Notes: a model not told the origin generated them from the letters alone. A stretch of DNA of 64,000 nt from Rhodopseudomonas palustris (GCF_034479375.1 NZ_CP140155.1:434001-498000), one strand, 5' to 3'; positions 38,423 through 47,890 are shown, counted from the stretch's first letter. Numbers and translations: made by a program.

Positions 38423-38914
38423 TCAGACGCGGTCCGGCAGCCGCTCGATCCCGGCGGTGGAGAGGCCGGCGAGGGCGTCTTTCAGCGATCGGCCGCCGAC
38501 TAATCCGTCCGGCCGGATCTCGACCAGCGGCAACAGCACGAAGGCGCGCTCGAACAATCGCGGATGCGGCAGCGTCAGGCCGGACTGATTGATCACCGCA
38601 TCGTCGTAACTCAGCAGATCGAGGTCGAGCGTGCGCGGACCCCAGCGTCGCTCGTTGGCGCGGTCGCGGCCGAAGCGCTTCTCGATCTTGTGCAGCGTAA
38701 ATAACAACGCGTGCGGATCGAGCGCGGTGTCGATCGCCACGCAGGCATTGACGAAGCGCTCCTGCTGCTCGTCGCCCCAGGGCGGCGTCGCGTAGTCCGA
38801 CGAGCGCGCGATGAGTTCGCCCTGCGTCATGCCGCAGATATTGGCGATGGCCTTGTCGAACGTCGCGCGGACGTCGCCGACATTGCCGCCGAGCGCGATC
38901 AGCGCCTCAGCCAT
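38423..38914 (-). CDS. folK: FolK, HPPK (pterin pyrophosphokinase)
   Basis: A 163-residue 6-hydroxymethyl-7,8-dihydropterin pyrophosphokinase. Family motifs are intact: ALGGNVGD at the start, RWGPRTLDLDLLSYDD with the metal-binding DLD, and LPHPRLFERAFVLLPL. It transfers pyrophosphate from ATP to the pterin alcohol before dihydropteroate synthesis. Its start overlaps the folB end by eight bases; gene order folP-folB-folK makes a complete mid-pathway folate operon. Confidence 0.96.
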   Translation of the reverse strand: MAEALIALGGNVGDVRATFDKAIANICGMTQGELIARSSDYATPPWGDEQQERFVNACVAIDTALDPHALLFTLHKIEKRFGRDRANERRWGPRTLDLDLLSYDDAVINQSGLTLPHPRLFERAFVLLPLVEIRPDGLVGGRSLKDALAGLSTAGIERLPDRV

Positions 38915-39284
38915 GCGAGGGCTGCCGCGCGCGGGTGATGATCACGCCGACGTCGTCGAAGATCGCCGCGATCGGCGCGTGCGGCTTGTGCACGGTGATC
39001 TTCACCGAACCGATCTTGTCGAACGCCGACAGGATCGCGTCGGCGACCGCGCCGGCGGCGCGTTCGAGTAGTTTGTAGTTGGCGTCCTTGAAGGCGGCGG
39101 TGGCGCAGGCCACCACGTTGGAATAGGACACGGTGTCGGACAGGCGATCGGTGCGCGAGGACTCGGTGAGGTCGGCGGCGAGTTCGAGATCGATCACGAA
39201 GCGCTGGCCGACTTCGGTCTCGTGATCCATCACGCCGTGCCGCGCGTGCAGCACCAGGCCGGTGATGAAGATGGTGTCGGTCAT
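38907..39284 (-). CDS. folB: FolB, dihydroneopterin aldolase
   Basis: A 125-residue aldolase with the family start TIFITGLVLHARHGVMDHETEVGQRFVIDLELAAD and the catalytic lysine in KITVHKPHAPI. It cleaves dihydroneopterin to hydroxymethyl-dihydropterin and glycolaldehyde, supplying FolK. The ATG overlaps the folP stop (ATGA) and the end overlaps folK. Confidence 0.96.
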   Translation of the reverse strand: MTDTIFITGLVLHARHGVMDHETEVGQRFVIDLELAADLTESSRTDRLSDTVSYSNVVACATAAFKDANYKLLERAAGAVADAILSAFDKIGSVKITVHKPHAPIAAIFDDVGVIITRARQPSHG

Positions 39285-40147
39285 CGTCTGTCCTCGCTGC
39301 TGGTCCTGATCGCGTGCGCGACTTTGAGCGCCTGCGCGGTGTCGGCGACGTCGTGGGCGCGGATGATGCGCGCGCCGTTCTCAATCGCGATGAGATGCGC
39401 GGCGATCGAACCGCCGAGCCGCTGCTTCGGTTCCGACGGCGACACCGTGCTGATGAAACGTTTGCGCGAGGCGCCGACCAGCACGGGCAGGCCGAAATGC
39501 GCGAACGCGGACAGCCGCGCCAGCGTGATCATGCTCTGCTGCGGCGTCTTGCCGAAGCCGATGCCGGGATCGAGCACGATGTTGTGCTCGGCGATGCCGG
39601 CGCGGGCGGCGATCGCCAGCGAGCGCGCGAAGAACGCGTTGATATCAGCGACGATGTCGATCGCGGGATCAGCGGCGTCGCGATTGTGCATCACGATCAC
39701 CGGCGCGCCGCGCGCGGCGACGACCTCCGCCATCGCCGGATCGCGCTGCAGGCCCCAGACGTCGTTGGCGATCGCGGCGCCATGGTCGAGCGCCCAGGCC
39801 ACCACCTCGGCCTTCATGCTGTCGATCGACACCGGCGCGCCGAGCGCTGCGACCGCCGCCAGCACCGGCGCCAGCCGCCGCCGCTCCTCGTCGGCCGAGA
39901 CCGGCGTCGACCCGTAGGGCCGGGTGCTCTCGGCGCCGATGTCGATGATGTCGGCGCCCTGGTCGATCATCGCCGCGGCATGCGCGCGGGCGCGCTCCGG
40001 GCTGGCGAAGTCGCCGCCGTCGGAGAAGGAATCCGGCGTGACGTTGAGGATGCCCATCACCACAGGCACGGGGCGCGCGAGCAGTTCGCGCAACGCGGCG
40101 GCGCCGGTCGCGGTGGGAGGCGCTGGGGTTTGCGGCGCTACGCTCAT
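39281..40147 (-). CDS. folP: FolP, dihydropteroate synthase
   Basis: A 288-residue TIM-barrel enzyme with both signature patterns: MGILNVTPDSFSDGG near residue 31 and GADIIDIGAESTRP. The substrate-binding SRKRF motif (GASRKRFI) and DPGIGFGKT are present. It condenses the pterin pyrophosphate with p-aminobenzoate and is the sulfonamide target. The start at MSVAPQ is chosen over an upstream ATG at 40183. It heads the folate operon; the region upstream turns sharply more AT-rich. Confidence 0.96.
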   Translation of the reverse strand: MSVAPQTPAPPTATGAAALRELLARPVPVVMGILNVTPDSFSDGGDFASPERARAHAAAMIDQGADIIDIGAESTRPYGSTPVSADEERRRLAPVLAAVAALGAPVSIDSMKAEVVAWALDHGAAIANDVWGLQRDPAMAEVVAARGAPVIVMHNRDAADPAIDIVADINAFFARSLAIAARAGIAEHNIVLDPGIGFGKTPQQSMITLARLSAFAHFGLPVLVGASRKRFISTVSPSEPKQRLGGSIAAHLIAIENGARIIRAHDVADTAQALKVAHAIRTSSEDRR

Positions 40148-40285
40148 GGCCAGCGCTTTGCGCGGGAAGCGGCGGGGAGTCAAGCGGGGTGGGGGAGAGA
40201 TGTGTCGGCCGGCCGCTTCGCATGGTTGAGAATGTCGCTAAGCAAGAACTTGGCACGGCAATGTTGCCCCAATTTGCGGCCAAGC

Positions 40286-40804
40286 CTACGGTCGAAATGA
40301 AGAGGCGTCCACGTTGCACCAATCCCTCGCTATCTTCATAAGTCTTTCTCTAACGACAGGGTCCGATGCAAGCTTCTCCCATGCTTTCGCTCCTATCTCG
40401 TCTTCGTGCTGGCCATCCTGTGAGGGGCCGCTCCTATCAATTGCCTTGGCTACCACTGCAATAATTCTTTCGGCCAACTCCAGCGCGAACGTGACCGGCT
40501 CTCGATAGCTTCGTTCAAAATCGGCGCGTGCCCGAGACATTGATGCACTGGAAATCCTCCGGCCTCGAACAGTTGGATCATCCGGTCCCATCATCACTCT
40601 CCATCTCTCAGAGTGATATCGAGAAAAGCTCGGAAATACTCCTCCGTTCCTTTTCCACATTCGTTCGTCGTCGAATAGTGCGCGATCCTCGTAATAAGAA
40701 CGGATTGCGTGAGTATGCCAGAGCACAGACAGCAAAGCATCGATCTCAGCATTGCTTAGCGGCATGAGGTACTCCCAAGGCGGCTTTTTGGGGCGTGACA
40801 TCAT
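40286..40804 (-). CDS. Hypothetical protein, partner of the TPR-nuclease gene
   Basis: A 172-residue soluble, mainly helical protein (ATG with GAGGGG just upstream). Visible stretches: LSNAEIDALLSVLWHTHAIRSYYEDRALFDDERMW near the N terminus, FERSYREPVTFALELAERIIAVVAKAID, and EKLASDPVVRERLMKIARDW. No family, enzyme motif or membrane helix recognised. Base composition is clearly lower in GC than the surrounding fol and mutase genes. It lies 62 bases downstream of the TPR-nuclease gene in the same direction, so the two may be one unit. It may be an accessory or immunity-type protein. Confidence 0.65.
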   Translation of the reverse strand: MMSRPKKPPWEYLMPLSNAEIDALLSVLWHTHAIRSYYEDRALFDDERMWKRNGGVFPSFSRYHSERWRVMMGPDDPTVRGRRISSASMSRARADFERSYREPVTFALELAERIIAVVAKAIDRSGPSQDGQHEDEIGAKAWEKLASDPVVRERLMKIARDWCNVDASSFRP

Positions 40805-40866
40805 AATGCCCCTCGGTATGAGGACAAGCCGCGTCGTTGAATTGAGCGACGCTGCCGGAAGCACGA

Positions 40867-43281
40867 TCACGACACATTGGGGCGGACATCAACAAAAACT
40901 TCAACAATTGTATGCCGCGGTGCCAGCGACAGGAGCGGCTTCGCGTACATTGTCGCGCGGGCATCGAACATTATCAAATAGCCGATATTGGTTTCCCGGT
41001 TTTTCATATAGTGTTGGATCTGGGTTTCTCCTGCTGCGGCGTAGTTACTTGAGTAGCGTCCGCCGCACATTTTCAGTTCAAGCACAGCCGACAGGCCGCC
41101 CTTGAGCTTGATGTAGAGATCAAGGCGGCCGGCGCCCGTATCCAACTCCTCGAAGATGTCGGCGCGGTCGCCGAATTTTGCCTGAATGTAGGTGTGCAGC
41201 AGGTTCTGCGCATGTCGTTCTGGACTCGGCGTCCATTCGCCTTTCTTCCAGAACGTCATGCGCTTTCTGCCAGCGATGAACCGGCTGAATTCAAGTAGAG
41301 CGCTCTCAAACTCCTCGCATGTCACCTCGGCCATTTGTGGCTTCGGAGCGAGTCTCTCCATCTTGCCGCCCATCTCGATTGCACTATCGCGCAACTCTGT
41401 CGCTGCTTTGCGAAGGTCGGCTTGCTCATTCTCCACAAGCTTGATTGCGCGCTGGGCCGCCGTTAGCGCGTCATCGATATTGCCGGATTCCAATAGCGAC
41501 TTTGCATAAGCATATAGGAGACCCGGAAACTCACCGCGTAGGTCCATCGCCCTGCGAAGAACCGCCGCCGCCTTGGGCCACTGCTCCGACTTCCACAAGC
41601 AATCGATGAGGTCGTTGCGTACTCTGGCATTCAGCGGCTCGGCATCCACCACCTCCTGAAACCAAGTCGCGGCGCGGTCATAGACTTGCATGTTTCGTAG
41701 TTGAATGCCGATCGAAGCCTTGATCAGGTTGACTATCTCAGGACATGCTTCGCCGTGAAACTCGCGGAGCACATCTTCGAGAAGCGCCATGCGCTGGGGC
41801 GGATCGAGACCCGGCGTCTCGTGCGCCTGAAAGAGACGAACAGATGCAACAACGTCGATGTTGCCAGTCGCCTTGGCGTCTTCGATCAGCGCAACGGCTT
41901 TCGCCTCATCGAAATGGTCATGCAATTCGCCCAGGCGAGCGGCCAGTTGAAAATGCGACAGGCCGTGCTTGTCCGTTACCAATGTGGCCTCGGCCTCAAA
42001 GCGTTCGGCCTGATCCTCCTTGCCTGCGTGGCGAGCGGCCAGCGCTAAGAGATGGAGCGAACTGACAAATTGCTCTTCGACGCCCATGAGGCCACGAAGG
42101 GCATCGACGCCTGCTTTGGCATCCTCGTAGGCTTCCAAAAAACGCTCCAGCATGATGAGACGTTTCGCTCGCACTTGAAGCGCGGCTGCATAAATTGCAC
42201 GGTTGCTGACACCGTCCTTGTCCAGAAGCTCAATGCTTCTCGTAAGGGAGGCAATCGCGTCCTCTGGGTTCTGATGCATCAGAGCATCGACAAGGCCTTT
42301 TGTGCTGCGGCCCGCTTCCGCCTTCTGGCCCGCTTCTAAAAAAGCATCGGACGAAAGCCGCGCCGCCTTCATGGCTTCGGGGCTGTCCTGCTCTAGAGCG
42401 ATCGACAGATTGCGCCAAACCCATCCACGTTGTTCGGCGGAGAGTCGCGATGGATCGGCCAGAACGTGCCGAAGCTGCGCTATCCCTGTCTCACGGTTCC
42501 CGCGATGAATCGATCCAAGCGCGATGACGGTGTTTAGTATCGACTGTTGCTCCTCCGTAAGGGAGGCCCGTTCCTCGCGCAGAATCCATTCTGCATCTTT
42601 CGCGGCAATGTCGTACCGCTTGAGCCGTTGGCTGACGGTTAGGCGGCAATCGAGAAGGCGCCTTTGCTCGTCTTTGGGCAGACCGGAAGCGTCCATGCAC
42701 TCCAGGGCCGCCAGCAAGCGCGGCGTTCCTGCGAGAGCTACCGCATGCATTCCGGCCTCGAGGGCACGCGAGGCTGCATCGATATCGCCGTTATCGAGCG
42801 CCGCTGTGATGCGATCGGCAAGATCGTCGCAGGCTTTCGTGATTGAGGATGTTACGGCATCGAAGACCGCTTGGCTGATCCCTTCCTTGGGATCGGCAAA
42901 GGCGTGCATGGCCTTATGTGTGCCGACCACGAGCCCCGATCGCATATCGAATTCAATCCTGATTTGCGCATCGCTGAGCGGAATTTCTTCAGTGCGAAGA
43001 CCGTGCGTTGCCAGCATATCGATCAGTTCCTGCCCGTTGGGCGGATCATCAGGCGCGATTTCTGGTGTTCTCTGAAAACGAAATGATTGGAGGAGTGGTA
43101 CGAGCCTGTTGGTGGCGTGTTCCGTTTGGGCCTGAATGGTGAGCGAATAGGCCCCGACGCCGCTCCTGGAAATCGTAATGAACGCTAAAGTAGTTGGATC
43201 AGGGCTCTGCTGTTCCGATACAGCAAACCGCATGAGGGGCGCATCTGCCTCAAGTGTTTTGTCTTCAGCGTTTTCGCTCAT
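40867..43281 (-). CDS. TPR-repeat protein with C-terminal PD-(D/E)xK nuclease domain
   Basis: An 804-residue protein. Residues 1-190 are an unassigned domain, about 200-660 are helical TPR-like repeats (for example AAVLRRAMDLRGEFPGLLYAYAKSLLESGNIDDALTAAQRAIKL), and the C terminus has a nuclease core. In that core D721 in GAGRLDLYIKLKG is followed by E735 and K737 in VLELKM, the D-x13-ExK arrangement of PD-(D/E)xK enzymes, with an alpha-helix (ETQIQHYMKNRETNIGYLIMFD) after it as in restriction-type folds. The start is tentative; a longer frame exists to 43377. AT-richer than its neighbours, it looks horizontally acquired. A sensor-plus-nuclease defence role is an inference. Confidence 0.8.
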   Translation of the reverse strand: MSENAEDKTLEADAPLMRFAVSEQQSPDPTTLAFITISRSGVGAYSLTIQAQTEHATNRLVPLLQSFRFQRTPEIAPDDPPNGQELIDMLATHGLRTEEIPLSDAQIRIEFDMRSGLVVGTHKAMHAFADPKEGISQAVFDAVTSSITKACDDLADRITAALDNGDIDAASRALEAGMHAVALAGTPRLLAALECMDASGLPKDEQRRLLDCRLTVSQRLKRYDIAAKDAEWILREERASLTEEQQSILNTVIALGSIHRGNRETGIAQLRHVLADPSRLSAEQRGWVWRNLSIALEQDSPEAMKAARLSSDAFLEAGQKAEAGRSTKGLVDALMHQNPEDAIASLTRSIELLDKDGVSNRAIYAAALQVRAKRLIMLERFLEAYEDAKAGVDALRGLMGVEEQFVSSLHLLALAARHAGKEDQAERFEAEATLVTDKHGLSHFQLAARLGELHDHFDEAKAVALIEDAKATGNIDVVASVRLFQAHETPGLDPPQRMALLEDVLREFHGEACPEIVNLIKASIGIQLRNMQVYDRAATWFQEVVDAEPLNARVRNDLIDCLWKSEQWPKAAAVLRRAMDLRGEFPGLLYAYAKSLLESGNIDDALTAAQRAIKLVENEQADLRKAATELRDSAIEMGGKMERLAPKPQMAEVTCEEFESALLEFSRFIAGRKRMTFWKKGEWTPSPERHAQNLLHTYIQAKFGDRADIFEELDTGAGRLDLYIKLKGGLSAVLELKMCGGRYSSNYAAAGETQIQHYMKNRETNIGYLIMFDARATMYAKPLLSLAPRHTIVEVFVDVRPNVS

Positions 43282-43493
43282 GCTACGCCATTTAAATAGT
43301 TCCGTTAAACAATAGATCGCGGTGCACAAAAGAAGGCGAGATAGCACCGGATGGGCGCGCCACGCGCGTGAGCGCACCGTGGCTACGTCGGCGGACAGAT
43401 AGCGATCTGCACCAAGGCGGACAATAGAAATCTCTGGTCAGCGATCGTCGGGTACGAAGTGGTGCACGTATCGAGCCGCCGGATGCTTTCCCC

Positions 43494-43901
43494 TCAATAA
43501 CTAATCTTCAGCGGCAACTTCCGTGCCTCTTCAATCAGCTGCCCGACCTCTTTCTCCGACGGCAGGGCGCGGACCAGTTTACGCTTGAGGTTGGCTTCTT
43601 TCATGTTCTGCGCCAGCCGCGCGGGGTTGCGGTGGGTGAATTCGCGTAAGGTCGAGACGCCGGCGGCGCGCAAGAGTTCGGCTTTGGCCTTGCCCATGCC
43701 GGGGATGCGCATGCAGTCGGCGATGTTGGCCCATTCCAGCAATTGCTGTTCGGTGATTCCTGTTTTCGCGGCCAGCGCCTTGCGGCCGCGCATGGTGCGG
43801 GCGGCTTCGAGCAGCGCTTCGGTGGTGCGGATGCCGGCGGCTTTCAGCTTGCCGGCTGCGGCGACGGTGATGCCGTCGATCTGTGCGATGGGGTATGTCA
43901 T
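43494..43901 (-). CDS. DUF4332 (helix-hairpin-helix-like) protein
   Basis: A 135-residue protein made of two helix-hairpin-helix-like units: IDGITVAAAGKLKAAGIRTTEALLEAARTMRGRKALAAKTGI and IPGMGKAKAELLRAAGVSTLREF. This is the DUF4332 layout, related to DNA-binding HhH modules of polymerases and ligases. No enzyme residues are seen. It follows the next gene upstream by 19 bases on the same strand. Role unknown, possibly nucleic-acid binding. Confidence 0.82.
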   Translation of the reverse strand: MTYPIAQIDGITVAAAGKLKAAGIRTTEALLEAARTMRGRKALAAKTGITEQQLLEWANIADCMRIPGMGKAKAELLRAAGVSTLREFTHRNPARLAQNMKEANLKRKLVRALPSEKEVGQLIEEARKLPLKISY

Positions 43902-43920
43902 TGGACTCGAAACTGAAGCG

Positions 43921-44310
43921 TCAGGTGAATTGGCGAAGGCCCGGGGTCTCGGCGATGATCGCCTGCATCCGATCGGGGCCGATCTTCTCGCGGCCGATGT
44001 GAAACAGCTCGTGCGCGAGCTTCTTGATGTCGGCGATGCCGAGGCCGAGGCCCATCAGCCGCGCGCCCATCGCCATCACGCCGCCGCCCATCAGACTCGC
44101 GCCCGAGCCCATCAGCCGGCCGAGGCCGCCGCGCGATTCGTTTGCGGATTCGATCGCGGCTTCGGCGCCGGGGATGGTGTCGATCAAAGCCTGGACGGGT
44201 TCTTGCGGACCCTCGCTGCGGAGAAAACCGAGGATGATGCCGACGCTCTTTCCGGCAACAGCTTTCTCGAGGCCGGCCTTGTCGGCCAGCCGTTCAATCA
44301 ACTCGTCCAT
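43921..44310 (-). CDS. Small hypothetical protein, Gly/Met-rich centre
   Basis: A 129-residue protein of a type common in rhizobial genomes. An N-terminal helical part (LIERLADKAGLEKAVAGKSVGIILGFLRSEGP) is followed by a Gly/Met-rich stretch (GGLGRLMGSGASLMGGGVMAMGARLMGLGLG) and a C-terminal helical part (IKKLAHELFHIGREKIG). The N-terminal half is reminiscent of DUF2267-type small proteins, but I am not certain. It precedes the DUF4332 gene by 19 bases, suggesting a two-gene unit. Confidence 0.7.
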   Translation of the reverse strand: MDELIERLADKAGLEKAVAGKSVGIILGFLRSEGPQEPVQALIDTIPGAEAAIESANESRGGLGRLMGSGASLMGGGVMAMGARLMGLGLGIADIKKLAHELFHIGREKIGPDRMQAIIAETPGLRQFT

Positions 44311-44633
44311 TACGCCCCCGCCGCCGGTTGTCCGCCGGATTGTACTTGTCTGTCATCCTGATCTTCCACGTTCCGAAACACAAGCAACGCCCGCGGGAGA
44401 AGCCGCTGTTCCGCGGGATTCGATTCGCGAGTGTTGCATCATTGCAAGAGCTTGTTGCCCGGCCGGCTCTACCAAGAGATTAAGACGGCGGATTTTGCGC
44501 CGCGGTGACGCGAGATTGCTGCGGACGCGGCCGGGCGCCGAATGATCGTTGAACAGTCCGCATCGATATGCAGGATATGCAGCGCAACGAGCCGCCGAAG
44601 GCTCTCTTGTTCTGCGCGCGGGGAAACGGCACG

Positions 44634-46244
44634 ATGACGGCGAGCGAAACCGGTAACGACGATACCGACGGCAGGATTTTCATCGGCAAAGGCGAGCAGC
44701 CGGCGTGGCTGACGCTCGGCCTCGGCAACCGCCACGGCCTCGTCACCGGCGCCACCGGCACCGGCAAGACGGTGACGCTGCAGGTGATGGCCGAGGGTTT
44801 TGCGCGCGCCGGCGTGCCGGTGTTCGCCGCCGACATCAAGGGCGATCTCTCCGGCATCGCCGAAGTGGGCGAGGCCAAGGACTTTATCCTGAAGCGCGCC
44901 AAGGCGATGGGTCTCGCGTTCCAGCCCGACCAGTTCAGCACGGTGTTCTGGGACGTGTTCGGCGAGCAGGGTCATCCGGTCCGCGCCACCGTGTCGGAGA
45001 TGGGGCCGCTGTTGCTGTCGCGGATGCTCGATCTCAACGACGTGCAGGAGGGCGTGCTCAACGTCGCGTTCCGCGTCGCCGACGACATGGGCCTGCCGCT
45101 GGTCGACATGAAGGATCTGCGCGCGATGCTCGACGCGATCGCGCCGATCGCCGCCAAGGTCGCGGAAAACGGCGACGTCAATGCCGACATCCGCCAGGCC
45201 GCGGCGTCGCTCGGCAACGTCACCAAGCAGACCGTCGGCACCATCCAGCGGCAATTGCTGGTGCTGGAGAACCAGGGCGGCGAAAGTTTCTTCGGCGAAC
45301 CCGCGCTGCAATTGAAGGACTTCATACGCACCGACAGCCAGGGCCGCGGCGTGGTCAACATCCTGACCGCCGACAAGCTCATGAGCAATCCGCGGCTGTA
45401 CGCGACCTTCCTGCTGTGGATGCTGTCCGAATTGTTCGAGGAACTGCCCGAACTCGGCGATCCCGACAAGCCGAAGCTGGTGTTCTTCTTCGACGAGGCG
45501 CATCTCTTATTTAACGACGCGCCGAAGCCGCTGATGGATAAAATTGAACAGGTCGTGCGATTGATCCGCTCTAAAGGCGTCGGCGTGTACTTCGTGACGC
45601 AGAATCCGATCGACGTGCCGGATCGCGTGCTGGCGCAGCTCGGCAATCGCGTGCAGCACGCGCTGCGCGCCTTCACGCCGCGCGACCAGAAGGCGGTGGC
45701 GGCGGCGGCGGAGACGTTCCGGCCCAATCCGAAGCTCGACACCACCAAGGCGATCACCGAGCTCGGCAAGGGCGAGGCGCTGGTGTCGTTCCTCGAAGGC
45801 AACGGCACGCCGGCGATGGTCGAGCGGGTGATGATCCGCCCGCCATCGGCGCGGATCGGCACGATCACGCCGGAGGAACGCGCCGCGATCATCAAGGCGA
45901 GCCCGATGAAGGGCCGCTACGACACCGCGATCGATTCCGAGTCTGCTTACGAGAAGCTGCGCGACAGGTTGAACGGCACGGCGGCCGGCACCGACGCCGC
46001 GCCGGCGGAAGGCGGATTGTTCGGCCAGCTCGGCAGCCTGGTCTCCACCGTGTTCGGCACCAACACGCCGCGCGGCAAGCTCACCACCGGGCAGGTGGTG
46101 GCGCGCAACGTCGCCCGCACCGTCGCCACCACCGTGGTCGGCGGCATCGCCGCCCAGCTCGGCAAGAAGGTCGGCGGCTCGCTCGGCAGCTCGGTCGGCC
46201 GCTCGATCGTCCGCGGCACGCTCGGCGGTATGCTGCGGCGGTGA
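44634..46244 (+). CDS. DUF853 (YjgR-type) HerA-like ATPase
   Basis: A 536-residue cytoplasmic ATPase. Walker A GATGTGKT, ADIKGDLSG, Walker B KLVFFFDEAHLLF and VYFVTQNPIDVPDRVLAQLGNRVQHALRAFTP are the DUF853 hallmarks. The C terminus is Gly/Val-rich and hydrophobic. Start chosen at the ATG with GGGGAAA eight bases upstream; an earlier ATG at 44568 is possible. This housekeeping HerA relative is widespread and of unknown role; it is not linked to the HerA-fusion cassette 16 kb away. Confidence 0.92.
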   Translation: MTASETGNDDTDGRIFIGKGEQPAWLTLGLGNRHGLVTGATGTGKTVTLQVMAEGFARAGVPVFAADIKGDLSGIAEVGEAKDFILKRAKAMGLAFQPDQFSTVFWDVFGEQGHPVRATVSEMGPLLLSRMLDLNDVQEGVLNVAFRVADDMGLPLVDMKDLRAMLDAIAPIAAKVAENGDVNADIRQAAASLGNVTKQTVGTIQRQLLVLENQGGESFFGEPALQLKDFIRTDSQGRGVVNILTADKLMSNPRLYATFLLWMLSELFEELPELGDPDKPKLVFFFDEAHLLFNDAPKPLMDKIEQVVRLIRSKGVGVYFVTQNPIDVPDRVLAQLGNRVQHALRAFTPRDQKAVAAAAETFRPNPKLDTTKAITELGKGEALVSFLEGNGTPAMVERVMIRPPSARIGTITPEERAAIIKASPMKGRYDTAIDSESAYEKLRDRLNGTAAGTDAAPAEGGLFGQLGSLVSTVFGTNTPRGKLTTGQVVARNVARTVATTVVGGIAAQLGKKVGGSLGSSVGRSIVRGTLGGMLRR

Positions 46245-46315
46245 GGCCACCTGCTTGACTGCAGGCGTGTGCTGCAGTCAGACGGCTTCATAAGCCGGGC
46301 AATTGCCCTATGATC

Positions 46316-46406
46316 CGTCATGCCCGGGCTCGTCCCGGGCATCCACGTCTTGCGGCGAAGGACGCGAGACAGGACGTGGATGGCCGGGACGAGCCCGGCC
46401 ATGACG
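46316..46406. repeat. Imperfect palindromic intergenic repeat, copy 1
   Basis: Begins CGTCATGCCCGGG and ends CCGGCCATGACG, with inner arms GGGCATCCACGTC and GACGTGGATGGCC, so the whole 91 bases can fold into one long hairpin. A second copy lies at 50569. It is a dispersed element of the kind common in Bradyrhizobium and Rhodopseudomonas. An in-frame extension of the downstream peptidase gene through it is not real coding. Confidence 0.85.
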
Positions 46407-46468
46407 AGTTGATACCACGTGCCCGATGTCGCTCGCCTGTCGCGCGAGACACGCAAGGAAACGCCACC

Positions 46469-47890
46469 ATGTCCGTCCCTTCGCCCGTCTCCGCCGCGCT
46501 CGATCGCGCCGATGCCGATTTCGACGCCGCGCTGGCGCGGCTGTTCGCGCTGCTGCGGATCAAGTCGATCTCGGCCGATCCGGCCTACGCGGCGGACTGC
46601 CGGGCGGCGGCGGCGCATCTGTGCGCCGACATCGCCTCGCTCGGCTTCGACGCCGAAGTGCGCGAGACCGCGGGGCATCCGGCGATCGTCGCCAAAGCCG
46701 TTCAAGATAAGCCCAATGGCAACACCGGCGCGCGGCCGCACGCGCTGTTCTACGGCCATTACGACGTGCAGCCGGTCGATCCGTTGTCGCTGTGGCACCG
46801 GCCGCCGTTCGAGCCGGTGGTCGCCGACCACGCCGACGGCCGCAAGATCATCGTCGCGCGCGGCGCGCAGGACGACAAGGGCCAGCTCTCGACCTTCGTC
46901 GAGGCCTGCCGCGCCTGGAAGAGCGCCACCGGCGAACTGCCGATCGACCTCACCATCCTGATCGAGGGTGAAGAGGAAGTCGGCTCGAAGAATTTCGTGG
47001 CGTTCCTCGAAGCGAACAAGACCGATCTCGCCGCCGACTTCGCGCTGGTCTGCGACACCGGGATGTGGGACCCGACCACGCCGGCGATCACCACCGCGCT
47101 GCGCGGCCTGGTCTATGAGGAAGTGAAGATCAAGGCCGCCAATCGCGACCTGCATTCCGGCATCTATGGCGGCGGCGCGCAGAATCCGATCCGGGTGCTG
47201 ACGCGGATCCTCGGCGGGCTGCACGACGACCACGGCCGCATCACCATTCCGGGCTTCTACGACGGCGTGAAGGATCTGCCGCCGGAGATCCTCGATCAGT
47301 GGAAGGGGCTGGGGCTCACGGCCGAGACCTTCCTGAAGCCGATCGGGCTGTCGCTGCCGGCCGGCGAGGACGATCGCCTCTTGATCGAACAGATTTCGTC
47401 GCGGCCGACCTGCGACATCAACGGCATCGTCGGCGGCTACACCGGCGAGGGCTCCAAGACGGTGATCGCGGCGGAGGCCTCGGCGAAGGTCTCGTTCCGG
47501 ATCGTCGAAGGGCAGGACCCGGCGAAGATCCGCGACGCGTTCCGCGCCTATGTCACCGCGCGGCTGCCGGGCGATTGCAGCGCCGAGTTCCTCGATCACT
47601 CCAACGCGCCGGCGATCGCGCTGCCCTGGACGATGAAGCCGCTCGCGGCAGCCAAGCAGGCGCTGACCGAGGAATGGGGCAAGGAGGCGCTGCTGATCGG
47701 CTCCGGCGCCTCGATTCCCATCGTGGCGGATTTCAAGCGCACGCTCGGCGTCGACACGCTGCTGGTCGGCTTCGGACTCGACGACGACAACATCCATTCG
47801 CCCAACGAGAAGTACGACCTCAACAGCTTCCAGAAGGGCATCCGCTCATGGGTGCGGATACTCGGCGCGCTCGCCGAGGCGCCGAAGTAA
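46469..47890 (+). CDS. M20 family metallopeptidase (dipeptidase-type)
   Basis: A 473-residue zinc peptidase of the ArgE/DapE/CPG2 clan. Metal ligands and catalytic residues are in YGHYDVQPVDP (His and the following Asp), RGAQDDKGQ (bridging Asp), EGEEEVGS (catalytic Glu and ligand Glu), VCDTGMWD and the C-terminal IHSPNEKYDL (His). The lid domain dimerisation segment (ALRGLVYEEVKIKAANRDLHSGIYGG) is typical. It probably hydrolyses dipeptides in the cytoplasm. The ATG in GCCACCATG follows AAGGAAAC. It stands alone. Confidence 0.93.
   Translation: MSVPSPVSAALDRADADFDAALARLFALLRIKSISADPAYAADCRAAAAHLCADIASLGFDAEVRETAGHPAIVAKAVQDKPNGNTGARPHALFYGHYDVQPVDPLSLWHRPPFEPVVADHADGRKIIVARGAQDDKGQLSTFVEACRAWKSATGELPIDLTILIEGEEEVGSKNFVAFLEANKTDLAADFALVCDTGMWDPTTPAITTALRGLVYEEVKIKAANRDLHSGIYGGGAQNPIRVLTRILGGLHDDHGRITIPGFYDGVKDLPPEILDQWKGLGLTAETFLKPIGLSLPAGEDDRLLIEQISSRPTCDINGIVGGYTGEGSKTVIAAEASAKVSFRIVEGQDPAKIRDAFRAYVTARLPGDCSAEFLDHSNAPAIALPWTMKPLAAAKQALTEEWGKEALLIGSGASIPIVADFKRTLGVDTLLVGFGLDDDNIHSPNEKYDLNSFQKGIRSWVRILGALAEAPK

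Noticed and set aside
40148..43493. Attachment-site or tRNA-linked integration of the AT-rich insertion
   Set aside because: No tRNA, integrase or flanking direct repeats could be seen, so only the compositional shift is reported.
44634..46244. DUF853 HerA-like ATPase as a second HerA defence module
   Set aside because: It is the widespread stand-alone YjgR type without a nuclease partner nearby, so treated as housekeeping.
46310..46468. In-frame N-terminal extension of the M20 peptidase
   Set aside because: It reads through the palindromic repeat; the ATG at 46469 matches family starts.
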